Made by a program: the position numbers and the translations under genes
Assembly (NCBI RefSeq): GCF_030818695.1
Contig: NZ_JAUTAR010000001.1
Location: forward strand, 1,482,501-1,546,500
From: Chryseobacterium sp. SORGH_AS_0447
GTDB taxonomy: Bacteria; Bacteroidota; Bacteroidia; Flavobacteriales; Weeksellaceae
Direction: 5' to 3'
DNA length: 64,000 nucleotides
The notes under the pieces: generated by a model
What the model was told of the DNA's origin: nothing
Databases searched by the model: none
Seen by the model: the letters and a program-made list of their open reading frames with translations, nothing else
Shown here: in pieces, positions 10,095 to 18,880 of the stretch
Numbering within the stretch: position 1 is the stretch's first letter
How the letters are laid out: every line of letters starts with the position of its first letter

Positions 10095-10277
10095 TTAACC
10101 AAAGCATGCATTGTAATGGGGGCTTCCCGGAACAATAGGGCTCTGGCCGCCGTTATCATAAACACAGATATTGGACGGACACAGGTACCATCCTGCAGGA
10201 CAGTTTCCGTTGGCATCCGGCGGACGGATATTTCCACCGTTGATTTTCATTAAATCTTTTTTCGTTAACTTTTTCAT
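10095..10277 (-). CDS. GG-leader (bacteriocin-like) peptide
   Basis: 60 residues. The N-terminal leader MKKLTKKDLMKINGG matches the double-glycine leader of ComC/bacteriocin-type precursors (Leu at -12, Met at -7/-4 region, GG at -2/-1). The predicted core of 45 residues is rich in Gly, Pro and Asn with four cysteines and no charged residues apart from a few. Flavobacteria of the Chryseobacterium group carry many such bacteriocin-like precursors. No C39 peptidase/exporter lies next to it, though a peptidase-less MsbA-like exporter is 2 kb away. Role (antimicrobial or signal) is inferred from the leader only. Confidence 0.75.
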   Translation of the reverse strand: MKKLTKKDLMKINGGNIRPPDANGNCPAGWYLCPSNICVYDNGGQSPIVPGSPHYNACFG

Positions 10278-10345
10278 GATAAATATTTTATTGGATTAGA
10301 AACCTAAGGTAATAAAAATTATCACACAGTTTGGAAATAATTTAA

Positions 10346-11074
10346 TTACATGATATTAAAATCTTTCCCTTTGGTAAATTTAGCGGCGAAAGGTGCCTGG
10401 TTTCCGGTATATTTTAAGGTAAAATTCTTTTTGGTATCGGTGTTTACATTTGCCTGTACCTCAACATGCTGGGTCTCAAAGCTGACATCCAGGTTTACCC
10501 CTGCTTCTTTTTCCAGGTTGATTTCCACACTCTCTGCATAGAAAAGGGAAGTGCTCAAAAAATTGAACTTGATATTTTTCCTATACGATCGTGATTCATT
10601 CTGGGTGAATTCGGAATATTTTCTCAGAATTTCGATGCCTGGGGAATCGATATTTGTAATCCTGGATTTCGTGACGCCGTTTACTTTGATTGAAAAATTT
10701 TTGGCCTTATCAATATCTCCCCGAATTCCGATATTGAATAGAGAAGGCAGGGAAAGTCCAAACTCTATCATGCTTTCTTTCGTAAATTCAAAATCAGGAA
10801 TCAGGGCAGGAAACTTCTGTACATTCATCAGCTGGTTTTTAACAGTGCCTAACTGATCGCCTGAAAATAGATAGCCGATCAGGTTATTATTCGTCGTTCT
10901 CCAGTTTCTTCCGTTCCACTCATAAATTTCGCAAAGCAGGGTATCGGTGGAAGAATGCGGAAGAAGATCCATATCCTGCCATTTGAAAACCTCCTTGGCA
11001 TAAGGTCTCCTGTTGATGATATTCACGCCGAGATCCAGGGCCAGAAGCTCAGTCAGTTGCTTGTTATTTTCCAT
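10346..11074 (-). CDS. Protein of unknown function (242 residues)
   Basis: No signal peptide or membrane segment. N-terminal half mixed alpha/beta (LTELLALDLGVNIINRRPYA; DTLLCEIYEWNGRNWRTT); C-terminal half rich in alternating beta strands ending VEVQANVNTDTKKNFTLKYT. Amphipathic strands and the mixed fold recall pore-forming beta proteins in outline, but no family motif was recognised and there is no N-terminal Cys cluster of bacterial gasdermins. It is transcribed alone, upstream of the GG-leader gene on the same strand with ~70 bases between them, so they may share a transcript. Confidence 0.55.
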   Translation of the reverse strand: MENNKQLTELLALDLGVNIINRRPYAKEVFKWQDMDLLPHSSTDTLLCEIYEWNGRNWRTTNNNLIGYLFSGDQLGTVKNQLMNVQKFPALIPDFEFTKESMIEFGLSLPSLFNIGIRGDIDKAKNFSIKVNGVTKSRITNIDSPGIEILRKYSEFTQNESRSYRKNIKFNFLSTSLFYAESVEINLEKEAGVNLDVSFETQHVEVQANVNTDTKKNFTLKYTGNQAPFAAKFTKGKDFNIM

Positions 11075-11229
11075 AGTAATAGCAGTGTTAGTTTTGAGTT
11101 TAAATTTAATTAAAATTGTTGGGTTTTAAGACAGAAAGCTTCTGCAAAGTGAGATAAAAAAGCAGTATTAAAATATCATAAACTTTATGTTCTGGTTTTT
11201 AAACGTTAATATCCAATTCAAAAAAACTT

Positions 11230-11237
11230 TATCTTTG
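11230..11237 (+). promoter_or_regulatory. Putative -7 box for lptB
   Basis: TATCTTTG matches TAnnTTTG and ends 5 bases before the lptB ATG, so the transcript would be nearly leaderless. Confidence 0.45.
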
Positions 11238-11242
11238 CCTTT

Positions 11243-12304
11243 ATGATTTTACGCGGAGAAAACTTAATCAAAGAATACGGTCCTAAAAAAGTGGTAAAGG
11301 GCGTTTCTGTACAGGTTCAGCAAGGGGAGATTGTGGGATTGCTCGGTCCGAACGGGGCGGGGAAAACCACTTCGTTTTATATGATTGTTGGGTTGGTTAA
11401 GCCGACTTCCGGGAAAATTTTTCTGGACAAACAGGAAATTACGAGAGATGCCATGTACCGCAGGGCCCAGAAGGGCATCGGCTACCTTGCCCAGGAAGCT
11501 TCCGTGTTCAGGAAACTTTCGGTGGAAGAGAACATCATGGGTGTATTGCAGCTTACCAAGCTTTCAAAGCGCGAGCAGCAGATCAAATGTGATGAGCTGA
11601 TTGAAGAATTTTCTTTGCAGCACGTCCGTAAAAACCGTGGGGACCTTTTGTCAGGAGGGGAAAGAAGGAGAACGGAAATTGCCCGTTGTCTTGCTACCGA
11701 CCCCAGTTTTATTCTTCTCGATGAGCCTTTCGCAGGGGTAGACCCGATTGCCGTGGAAGACATCCAGAAAATCGTAAGAAGCCTTACCGATAAAAATATC
11801 GGGATCTTGATCACCGACCACAACGTTCAGCAAACGCTGGCGATTACCAACAAAACCTACATCATGTTTGAAGGAAGAATCCTGAAAGAGGGTCTTCCGG
11901 AAGAGCTGGCGAACGATCCTCAGGTACGGGAAGCCTATCTAGGAGAAAATTTCGTATACCAGAGTATTTTCGATAAATCGAATAAGAAAAGCTATGCCTA
12001 CAATATCTGGGCAGGGAATTTTGAATCCAGAGCTCAATTGCAGAGCTTTGTAGATGAAAATTTTGCACAGTATGATGGCCTGAGACTGATGTACGGATTC
12101 AAAGATATCAGTTTTACCTCTATGGGAAATCCTGAAATCCAGCATATTTTTAATGAAGTGGTGGATAAAAATGCCAACAATGCTTTTGTTTTCCAGAAGA
12201 AGGAAATCAATTCCCTCTATTCGCTGGAGCAGGCCGAAGCCGAATCCAGAGCAGCGGGCACACCGGAGCTGCATTATCTCACCACTTACCTGTTTGAAAA
12301 CTAA
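11243..12304 (+). CDS. lptB: LPS export ABC transporter ATPase LptB with an Imm22-like C-terminal extension
   Basis: 353 residues. Residues 1 to about 240 are a standard LptB: Walker A GPNGAGKTT, signature LSGGERRR, Walker B FILLDEPFAGVDP, switch TDHNVQ, ending EAYLGENF. LptB drives LptFG to pull LPS from the inner membrane. Residues ~245-353 are an extra domain beginning YNIWAGNFESRAQLQSFVDE, which resembles the Imm22 (DUF4284) immunity family start. Normal LptB is about 240 residues. No frameshift or stop lies at the junction, so the fusion appears real. The function of the extension is not known. Confidence 0.9.
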   Translation: MILRGENLIKEYGPKKVVKGVSVQVQQGEIVGLLGPNGAGKTTSFYMIVGLVKPTSGKIFLDKQEITRDAMYRRAQKGIGYLAQEASVFRKLSVEENIMGVLQLTKLSKREQQIKCDELIEEFSLQHVRKNRGDLLSGGERRRTEIARCLATDPSFILLDEPFAGVDPIAVEDIQKIVRSLTDKNIGILITDHNVQQTLAITNKTYIMFEGRILKEGLPEELANDPQVREAYLGENFVYQSIFDKSNKKSYAYNIWAGNFESRAQLQSFVDENFAQYDGLRLMYGFKDISFTSMGNPEIQHIFNEVVDKNANNAFVFQKKEINSLYSLEQAEAESRAAGTPELHYLTTYLFEN

Positions 12305-12338
12305 AATTACGGGCAGAATCATTGCTTAAAAATAGAAT

Positions 12339-12375
12339 AAAACGTACCTTTTCTCTGCGAAACGGTACGTTTTTC
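12339..12375 (+). terminator. Terminator after lptB
   Basis: Stem AAAACGTACC/GGTACGTTTT with a 15-base loop and a T run. Confidence 0.85.
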
Positions 12376-12392
12376 CTTTAAAATCATTTCCT

Positions 12393-14198
12393 ATGGCAAA
12401 ACCTTTCAACCGAACCCTTACTTTATTCGGCATTTATAAGCAACTGGTTCCTTTTATCAGACCCTACCGGCTGATGATCTACGGAACGCTGTTCCTTACT
12501 TTCTTAGGAGCCCTTGCCGCACAGGTAAACCCATTGGTGCTGAAATATACGGTAGATGAAGTAACGAAACTCACCCATCTCCCTCATCCGATGTCGGAAG
12601 GCATTCATGTATTGGTTGTAATCTCTGTCATTTTACTGGGAAAGGAATTACTGAACATTTTCATCAATTTCGGTCAGAAATTTTACGGTGAGAAAATCAG
12701 AATCAATGTCAGTTCCGTACTTGCGCAATCGGCAATTGATAAGATATTGACGTATCGAGTGGCTTATTTTAATGATGAAAACCACGAATCGGGAAAACTG
12801 CAGATCCGGATTGACCGAGGAATTGAAAGTCTGACGCGGCTGGTACAGAATTTTTTCATTGATATGCTGCCGCTGTTCTCCAATTCTATCATCGCACTGA
12901 TTATCATGTATCTGCAAAACGTTTATGTTGGTCTTGTTTCTACGATCATTGTCCCAATTTACTTTTATGTGAGTTCCCTGCAGGCAAAAAAGCTTAGCGG
13001 GGTAAGAAGGACTTTAAGAAATCAGCGTGAACAAAAGACTTCCGGTTTATTAAACCTGATCAATTCCATTATGGTGATTAAAAGCTTTGTCCGCGAAAAG
13101 TTTGAAGGCAAAAAACAATACGACTTACAGATGCAGCTTATGGAAAGCCAGATGTTTACCCGGAAAACGAATTTTATTTATGATGGGCTGAAAACCTTTA
13201 TCGAGCAGTTTGGTGTCGTATTAATCATTCTGCTGACGGTCTACCTGGTGCTGGATCAGCAGATGACCATCGGAGCAATAATGCTGCACATTATGCTGTT
13301 TAACAATGTTTCAGCACCGATCCGCCAATTGCATCGGATTTATGACGATATGAACGATGCGATGATCTATGCGGAAGGCTATTTTGATATCCTGAATGCA
13401 GATGATGAGAAGGAACCGGACGGAAATTTCGTGGAAAAAGAGATCAAAGGGAATTTTGAATTGAAAAATATCAATTTTACTTATCCGAATGGAACCCAGG
13501 CATTGCATGACGTCTCGATGAAAATAGAGAACGGAAAAACAACAGCTCTTGTAGGACTGAGCGGCGCGGGGAAATCGACCATCATCAATCTGCTGTGTAA
13601 ATTTTACCTGCCGGATTCCGGGGAAATTCTGCTGGATCATGTGGGGCTTAATGAATATGATAATACTTTTCTCCGTAACGACCTTGGACTGGTGCTTCAG
13701 AAAAACCATATTTTCCAGGGAAGTATAGAAGACAACATCCGATATGGAAACATGAATGCCTCTTTTGAAGAAATTGAGCAAGCCGCCAAAAAAGCGTATC
13801 TTCACGAGCAGATCCTGGATTTGCCGGACGGATACAGGCATGATGCCACACAGCTTTCGGGAGGCCAGCAGCAGAGAATTGCCATTGCACGGTTATTTCT
13901 AAAAGATCCGCCGATTATTTTCCTGGACGAACCTACGGCAAGTCTCGACGCCATCGCCACCGAACAGATCAAAAATTCTCTGGATGCGATCAAAGCGGGC
14001 CGAACGGTGATCATCATTTCCCATTCGCTGTCGCAGATTCTGGATTCGGATAAAATTTATGTGATGAAAAAAGGCCGAGTCGTGGAAAGCGGAACCCATG
14101 ACGAACTGGTGCAGATCAACGGAACCTACCGGGAAATCTTCGATGCCTCAGCAAGAAGCCTGAATCTGGATAAACTGGTAAACAGTCTTAAAATGTAA
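12393..14198 (+). CDS. MsbA-like ABC exporter (fused membrane and ATPase domains)
   Basis: 601 residues. Six-helix ABC membrane domain (about 25-320) followed by the ATPase (about 345-600): Walker A GLSGAGKST, signature QLSGGQQQRIAIAR, Walker B IIFLDEPTASLD, switch His in ISHSLSQ. Half transporters of this form work as homodimers and export lipids, lipid A core or drugs. No peptidase C39 domain is present, so it does not look like the classical exporter/processor of GG-leader peptides. The terminator before it gives it its own promoter. Substrate unknown. Confidence 0.88.
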   Translation: MAKPFNRTLTLFGIYKQLVPFIRPYRLMIYGTLFLTFLGALAAQVNPLVLKYTVDEVTKLTHLPHPMSEGIHVLVVISVILLGKELLNIFINFGQKFYGEKIRINVSSVLAQSAIDKILTYRVAYFNDENHESGKLQIRIDRGIESLTRLVQNFFIDMLPLFSNSIIALIIMYLQNVYVGLVSTIIVPIYFYVSSLQAKKLSGVRRTLRNQREQKTSGLLNLINSIMVIKSFVREKFEGKKQYDLQMQLMESQMFTRKTNFIYDGLKTFIEQFGVVLIILLTVYLVLDQQMTIGAIMLHIMLFNNVSAPIRQLHRIYDDMNDAMIYAEGYFDILNADDEKEPDGNFVEKEIKGNFELKNINFTYPNGTQALHDVSMKIENGKTTALVGLSGAGKSTIINLLCKFYLPDSGEILLDHVGLNEYDNTFLRNDLGLVLQKNHIFQGSIEDNIRYGNMNASFEEIEQAAKKAYLHEQILDLPDGYRHDATQLSGGQQQRIAIARLFLKDPPIIFLDEPTASLDAIATEQIKNSLDAIKAGRTVIIISHSLSQILDSDKIYVMKKGRVVESGTHDELVQINGTYREIFDASARSLNLDKLVNSLKM

Positions 14199-14290
14199 CA
14201 AGGTAACAATGTAACAATTTATCAATGTAACAATAAAAAATAGATCATCTATCACCATAACCATAACCCATCATTTATCAATCATAAAAA

Positions 14291-15241
14291 ATGAACGACC
14301 ATTATCTCAAAAAACTCGACCGGGTAACCGCTATTCTCACACAGCTGCAATCTAAACCTTTGGTGAGAGCACAGGACCTGGCTAAAAAATTCGAGGTAAG
14401 CGTCCGGACCATTTACCGGGATGTAAAGACCCTGGAAAATGCAGGAATTCCCATCATCGGTGAAGCCGGAAGCGGCTATTCCCTGATGGAAGGCTATAAG
14501 CTTCCGCCGGTAATGTTCACGAAAGAAGAAGTTCTGAGTTTTATCACGGCTGAGAAACTGATGCAGAAATTTTTGCATGAAAGTCTGGGAAACCATTACC
14601 AGAATGCGATGGAAAAGGTACGTTCTGTCCTGAAATATTCGGATAAAAACCTCATCGAGAATATTGAAAAGCAGATTGATGTTTTTAATTACCATCCCAA
14701 GACGGAAGACAAAATTCAGAATATCATTCCGATAATCCTTGAAAGCATTGCTGAAAAAAAGCAGCTGACCCTGGAATACGAAACGGTAGATGCCCAAGTT
14801 TCTACCCGGACCATCGAAGTAGTGGGTGTTTTCTTTGAGTTCAACTATTGGTATATTATGGCGTTCTGTACCTTGCGGAATGATTTCCGGCAATTCCGGG
14901 TAGACCGTATTTTGAAAATCTTCAAAACCCAAAACCCGTTCTTACAGGAATACGGACAGATCAACGATTACCGGCAGTCCCCAAACGGAAACAGAACGAG
15001 AGTGAGGCTTTTGGTGGAAAAAAAGATTATCGGACATCTGGTGAATTCCAAAAAATATTACGGCTTGGTAGAAGAGATTGAACGCGAAGACGGAATTGAG
15101 CTGATCTTCGAAACCGACTGGATCAAAGAAGGATTTCCACGCTGGCTGATTACGTTTGCCGATTATGCAGAGGTGCTGGAACCTGAATTTTTAAAGGATA
15201 GCCTTAAAGATTTGATTAAAGATATTTTAAAGAAATACTGA
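14291..15241 (+). CDS. WYL-domain transcriptional regulator (DeoR-type HTH)
   Basis: 316 residues. N-terminal winged HTH (about 5-60; LDRVTAILTQLQSKPLVRAQ, VSVRTIYRDVKTLE), then a WYL domain (about 140-210; FNYWYIMAFCTLRNDFRQFR with RVDRI following) and the C-terminal WCX part. WYL regulators often sense nucleic acid or nucleotide ligands and control stress or defence genes; the target here is not known. The gap before it carries short repeats of GTAACAAT. Confidence 0.88.
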   Translation: MNDHYLKKLDRVTAILTQLQSKPLVRAQDLAKKFEVSVRTIYRDVKTLENAGIPIIGEAGSGYSLMEGYKLPPVMFTKEEVLSFITAEKLMQKFLHESLGNHYQNAMEKVRSVLKYSDKNLIENIEKQIDVFNYHPKTEDKIQNIIPIILESIAEKKQLTLEYETVDAQVSTRTIEVVGVFFEFNYWYIMAFCTLRNDFRQFRVDRILKIFKTQNPFLQEYGQINDYRQSPNGNRTRVRLLVEKKIIGHLVNSKKYYGLVEEIEREDGIELIFETDWIKEGFPRWLITFADYAEVLEPEFLKDSLKDLIKDILKKY

Positions 15242-15478
15242 AATTAGTTAAACCGTTTATACAGAAATTATGAAGTTTTTAGGGATGCGCTTGCTCTTAT
15301 TAGTGCCATTGTTTCCTCAACAGCAGTTTCTGCTTGTTCTGCATTTTTGCTGGAAGGAAAAAGGTTTTCCCATCGGTTATGATAAAGAAGAATTCGGGAC
15401 CTCGAAAATTTTTATAAAACTTAAATACAATATAATCACCTTCTTTAAAAATATTCTTCCGGGATAAAAAATTACAAA

Positions 15479-15501
15479 AGCTTTCAGAATTTCTGAAAGC
15501 T
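15479..15501 (-). terminator. Terminator for the DinB-family gene
   Basis: Stem AGCTTTCAGAA/TTCTGAAAGCT directly downstream of the minus-strand stop. The complementary strand continues TTTTGTAATTTTT, a T-rich run. The preceding 240 bases to the WYL gene hold only a degenerate frame, discussed under rejected items. Confidence 0.8.
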
Positions 15502-15534
15502 CTATTATTTGACAGATCCGGTGTCTGATGACTG

Positions 15535-16035
15535 CTACATCACAGGGAATCTTTCCCAGAAGAATGGCGGCTCGATGCCTAAAGCCCTGAGGTAAGTATA
15601 ACCCTGTCCGCGGTGATGCACTTCATTATCGATAAAATATAAAATGTTCTGGTATACCGGGAACTCATATTGCCCGAACAGATTGAAAGTTTCCTGGAAA
15701 CGTTCCTCAGAGATCTGTACAAAATACCGGTTGATGATTTCCGTTTCTTCATCCCATTTTTTCAGAAGCTCCTCCTTTGTTTTCGGATTGAATTTCTCTT
15801 CATCGTAACCTTCCATTTGGTTCTCAACAATTCCTTTGGTCCCTGGTCCTCCAATGCTGATCAGTTCGACCGCCAGTTTGGCGAACGGTCTCATACCACC
15901 AATTGAAAATTCGAACAGTTCTTTTTCAGGAAATGCTTCGATTACTCTTCGGGTCAGGTTGCGGTGTCCTTGCCAGTGCTCTAAAATTTGTTCGGCTGTG
16001 ATGAATTTTTTCGTGGTAGTTGCTGTTGTTGTCAT
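15535..16035 (-). CDS. DinB-family protein
   Basis: 166 residues, family length. DinB/YfiT four-helix bundle with a predicted metal site: His20 (EHWQGHR) and the pair near the C-terminus (DNEVHHRGQGYTYLRALG). DinB-like proteins often are thiol-dependent hydrolases or transferases; the substrate is unknown. The gene is alone between convergent and divergent neighbours and has its own terminator and a nearby -7 box. Confidence 0.85.
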   Translation of the reverse strand: MTTTATTTKKFITAEQILEHWQGHRNLTRRVIEAFPEKELFEFSIGGMRPFAKLAVELISIGGPGTKGIVENQMEGYDEEKFNPKTKEELLKKWDEETEIINRYFVQISEERFQETFNLFGQYEFPVYQNILYFIDNEVHHRGQGYTYLRALGIEPPFFWERFPVM

Positions 16036-16065
16036 AATTTTTAATATTGTTTATTTTGATTGATA

Positions 16066-16073
16066 CAAAGGTA
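16066..16073 (-). promoter_or_regulatory. Putative -7 box for the DinB gene
   Basis: On the minus strand TACCTTTG, a match to TAnnTTTG, lies 30 bases before the ATG. A TTG occurs about 14 bases further upstream, closer than the usual spacing. Confidence 0.4.
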
Positions 16074-16121
16074 AAACTGAGTGATGACAACAGTTTGTCA
16101 GTAGGATTTTCAGAATGAAAA

Positions 16122-16237
16122 TATTTTTGATTTTTTAAAATAATTATGGACATTTTTGCGTTAAATACTCATACTTAAGCAATGTTAGGTAGATAAATAA
16201 TTTGAGAGTGGCCGGCCTTTCAGGACCGGTCATTTTT
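16122..16237 (+). ncRNA. Candidate short transcript (promoter plus terminator, no gene)
   Basis: In a 610-base stretch without a gene, TATTTTTG (TAnnTTTG form, with TTTG about 24 bases upstream) is followed ~85 bases later by a hairpin TGGCCGGC/GACCGGTCA with a 5-base T run. A transcript of about 100 nt is possible. No known RNA family was recognised. The rest of the gap up to the cobalamin adenosyltransferase shows nothing clear. Confidence 0.22.
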
Positions 16238-16645
16238 ATTGTAATTATTTTATTTGATACTGACTTGTTTAGTATGAATGGAATTTAATTAACACAAAAT
16301 CTGATCGTTGCTCCTTCTGTTTTAAAGGAAACAAAGCATAGCAACAAAGCCACTTGAGAAACAGGCAAATAATGTGTCCGCTTCATCAGATCAGCCTGCT
16401 GATCCTTTCTTGATTTCTTTAAATTATATCTATTAAGCAAATAATACTTTGCGTTAAAAATGATGTAATGAAGTTGAAAATAGGAGATAAATTACATTTT
16501 TTGAGCGCCTGCTTGTCATCTAAGGGATCTAAATATAGTATTAGAGAAAAGCATGGGAAAGATTAGTTTAATTTCTACAGACACCATCATCAAATCTTCC
16601 TTTCCAAAATTTGCCGCCTTTAGTTTAAAAAAGTAATTTAGTCTT

Positions 16646-17215
16646 ATGAAAATTTATACGAAAACGGGCGATAAAGGCCAGACCGCACTTTACGGCGGGA
16701 CCAGGGTTTCAAAGGCCAGCGCAAGGGTAGACAGCTACGGCAATATAGACGAATTGAATTCATTTATCGGGATTGCCAAAAGCCATATCGAAGATGAAGA
16801 AGTTTTAAGACAATTAAAAAAAATCCAGTTCGATTTATTTACTGTTGGCTCCGAAGCGGCAACTCCTGTTGATAAGCTGATGCTGGCGAATGGAAAATCG
16901 CGTCTGCCATTGGTCATTTCGGATGTTGAGGTTGAAGAGCTGGAACACTGGATGGATGCTTTCGACGAAAAGGTGGAACCCCTGCAATATTTTATTCTTC
17001 CCGGCGGCGGAAAAGCAGCTACTTTTCTGCATGCGGCCAGAACCATCTGCAGAAGAGCAGAACGTTCGCTGGTGTTCTTAAATGAATCGGAAGAAGTGCG
17101 TCCCGAACTGATCAAATACCTGAACCGGCTGTCGGATTATCTCTTTGTTCTGGCAAGATACATCTCTAAAATCAATAACGAACCGGAAGAATACTGGAAT
17201 CCGAATGAAAGATAA
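16646..17215 (+). CDS. Cob(I)yrinic acid a,c-diamide adenosyltransferase (PduO type)
   Basis: 189 residues. Transfers the adenosyl group of ATP to cob(I)alamin, making the B12 coenzyme form. ATP-binding N-terminal motif TKTGDKGQTALYGGTRVSK and the C-terminal motif RTICRRAERSLVFL are typical of the PduO family. It overlaps the thiamine pyrophosphokinase gene by 11 bases, so the two are coupled. Confidence 0.92.
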   Translation: MKIYTKTGDKGQTALYGGTRVSKASARVDSYGNIDELNSFIGIAKSHIEDEEVLRQLKKIQFDLFTVGSEAATPVDKLMLANGKSRLPLVISDVEVEELEHWMDAFDEKVEPLQYFILPGGGKAATFLHAARTICRRAERSLVFLNESEEVRPELIKYLNRLSDYLFVLARYISKINNEPEEYWNPNER

Positions 17216-17834
17216 AGCCCTACTTTTCATTAACGGAGACGCTCCTGAATCTTTCCCCGATCCAGAAAAATATGGGCTGGTAGCCTGTACCGATGGCGCC
17301 TTTCATTATCTGAAAAAGCTGGGCTTCCCGCTCGAAAAGTTGGATTTCGTTTCCGGTGATTTCGATTCGCATTCAGGAAAGGATGAAGGGATTTACGATG
17401 AAAAATTTATTTATACCCCGGATCAGGACAAAACCGATTTTCAAAAGGCCCTTGAAATTATAATGGAAAAAGGCTTTCATCAGGTAGAAGTGCTGGGCGG
17501 AAGTGGGGGAGAACAGGACCATTTTCTGGGAAATCTTACCGTAGCTTTCGGATGTAAAGACCGGATGGACATTAAATTTTATGACGAATTTTCCGAATAT
17601 TATTTTATTCCTAAAAAAATAACGGTAACAGGAGTCAAAGGTAAATTGATTTCTCTTTATCCATTTCCTTCTGTAGAAAATATTACCACCCAAGGACTGA
17701 ACTGGCCGCTGACCAAAGGAAATTTAAGCATCACTTCCAGAATAGGAACCCGGAATTTTGCCATAGAAGATGAAGTAAGCATTGAATATGAACAGGGTGA
17801 TCTGCTGATTTTTATCGGGAAAAATTATTTGTGA
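17205..17834 (+). CDS. Thiamine pyrophosphokinase
   Basis: 209 residues from the ATG at 17205 (MKDKALLFINGDAPE). Converts thiamine to thiamine diphosphate with ATP. TPK catalytic-domain motifs: CTDGAFHYLKKLG, VSGDFDSHSG, TPDQDKTDFQKAL and GGSGGEQDHFLGN; the C-terminal part forms the thiamine-binding beta domain (RNFAIEDEVSIEYEQGDLLIF without the last residues). A longer frame begins upstream within the previous gene and is not favoured. Confidence 0.9.
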   Translation: MKDKALLFINGDAPESFPDPEKYGLVACTDGAFHYLKKLGFPLEKLDFVSGDFDSHSGKDEGIYDEKFIYTPDQDKTDFQKALEIIMEKGFHQVEVLGGSGGEQDHFLGNLTVAFGCKDRMDIKFYDEFSEYYFIPKKITVTGVKGKLISLYPFPSVENITTQGLNWPLTKGNLSITSRIGTRNFAIEDEVSIEYEQGDLLIFIGKNYL

Positions 17835-17894
17835 ATGGAACTTTTCTCTCACAAGCAGGTAGATTTGGGAATTAAGTCTTTTTAATATTAATAG

Positions 17895-17950
17895 AAACGG
17901 GCTTTAGCCCGTTTACAAATAAATCTAATCCAATCGGCTTTAGCCAAAAC
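17895..17950. repeat. Dispersed hairpin repeat (GGGCTTTAGCCC type)
   Basis: A perfect palindrome AAACGGGCTTTAGCCCGTTT (17895-17914) and a second half-unit CGGCTTTAGCCAAAAC at 17935. The same two-part element occurs at 25334-25388, where an IS4 element has inserted into its second part. REP-like element family of this genome. Confidence 0.7.
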
Positions 17951-17994
17951 CTAAATACCTGCAATTCTACACGAAAATCCACTGTTAAATAAAT

Positions 17995-18771
17995 ATGAAA
18001 TCCATTCTAAAAATACCTTTTCTTTTGCTCGTATTCATCAGTGTGTTCTCCTGCAGAACACAGCAAATTTCCGAACCGGAATACGGACAAAATACCGCTG
18101 AGGCTAATCTTTTTAAGCTCAAAAAGAAATCGTTTAAAAGAATTGAAAACCTGGGAATACAGGAAATCATCGATCTGCGGAATTCAAAAGAAATCGCTAA
18201 GAAGCCGGATCGCCTTCCGGAAGGAATTGCCTATAAAAATTATTCAGCATTTGAAGATGAAGGAGACCAGCTGGATCAGGCAAAAAAACTAGTTTTGAAA
18301 GGAAAAGTAAACGGTGCCGATGCCGAAAAAAGAATGCTGGATTTCTACAGGAATTATGTAACGGAACATCCCGAAGTCATCAGAAAAATCATCACGGAAA
18401 TTTTAGACTCCGATACACCTGTTTTGTATCATTGTACTGCCGGAAAGGACCGTACGGGAATCATTACAGCTCTGATCCTTACGATTTTGAGGTTTGATAA
18501 GGAAACGATTTATAACGATTATCTTTTATCTAACAATTACAGAGAAAAATTGGTGAAGCGGCGTCTCAGCCTGTCCCGAGACCTTCATTTCATTTATCCT
18601 AAACTGGATATCGGTGTACTGGAAAAATTAAGTTGGGTACAAACTTCTTATCTTGATGCTGCATTTAACGAAATTAATAAGAAATACGGTTCAACAGATC
18701 GATATATTCAAGAGGTTTTGGGAATCTCTGAAAATAAACGGGAAGAATATATTCAGAAGTTCACATATTGA
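17995..18771 (+). CDS. Lipoprotein protein-tyrosine/dual-specificity phosphatase
   Basis: 258 residues. Lipoprotein signal peptide with lipobox VFSC (Cys20). Phosphatase domain: N-terminal NLGIQEIIDLRNSKEI strand and the P-loop HCTAGKDRTG (Cys-x5-Arg) about residues 147-156. Family: Y_phosphatase3 (Tyr_Phosphatase_C-like enzymes with PtpA-like secretion in some bacteria). It would act in the periplasm or at the cell surface on phosphotyrosine, phosphoinositide or related groups; the substrate cannot be told. Confidence 0.88.
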   Translation: MKSILKIPFLLLVFISVFSCRTQQISEPEYGQNTAEANLFKLKKKSFKRIENLGIQEIIDLRNSKEIAKKPDRLPEGIAYKNYSAFEDEGDQLDQAKKLVLKGKVNGADAEKRMLDFYRNYVTEHPEVIRKIITEILDSDTPVLYHCTAGKDRTGIITALILTILRFDKETIYNDYLLSNNYREKLVKRRLSLSRDLHFIYPKLDIGVLEKLSWVQTSYLDAAFNEINKKYGSTDRYIQEVLGISENKREEYIQKFTY

Positions 18772-18880
18772 TAATAAGGCTGCGTTTTTGCAAATAAAGC
18801 GATTGAAATTTATAATAATTTTAACGTTAAAAAACCAAACTTTTTTAGCAATTTTGCATTCTTAATTCACCTGTTTAGAA

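Noticed and set aside
10346..11074. Bacterial gasdermin
   Set aside because: Size and a strand-rich end fit loosely, but the N-terminal cysteines used for palmitoylation and an adjacent protease gene are missing; left as unknown.
15270..15467. 65-residue frame after the WYL regulator
   Set aside because: Composition looks like shifted coding or random AT-rich sequence; another frame in the same stretch reads equally well for a while and stops. No start signal, no family resemblance; probably a decayed fragment.
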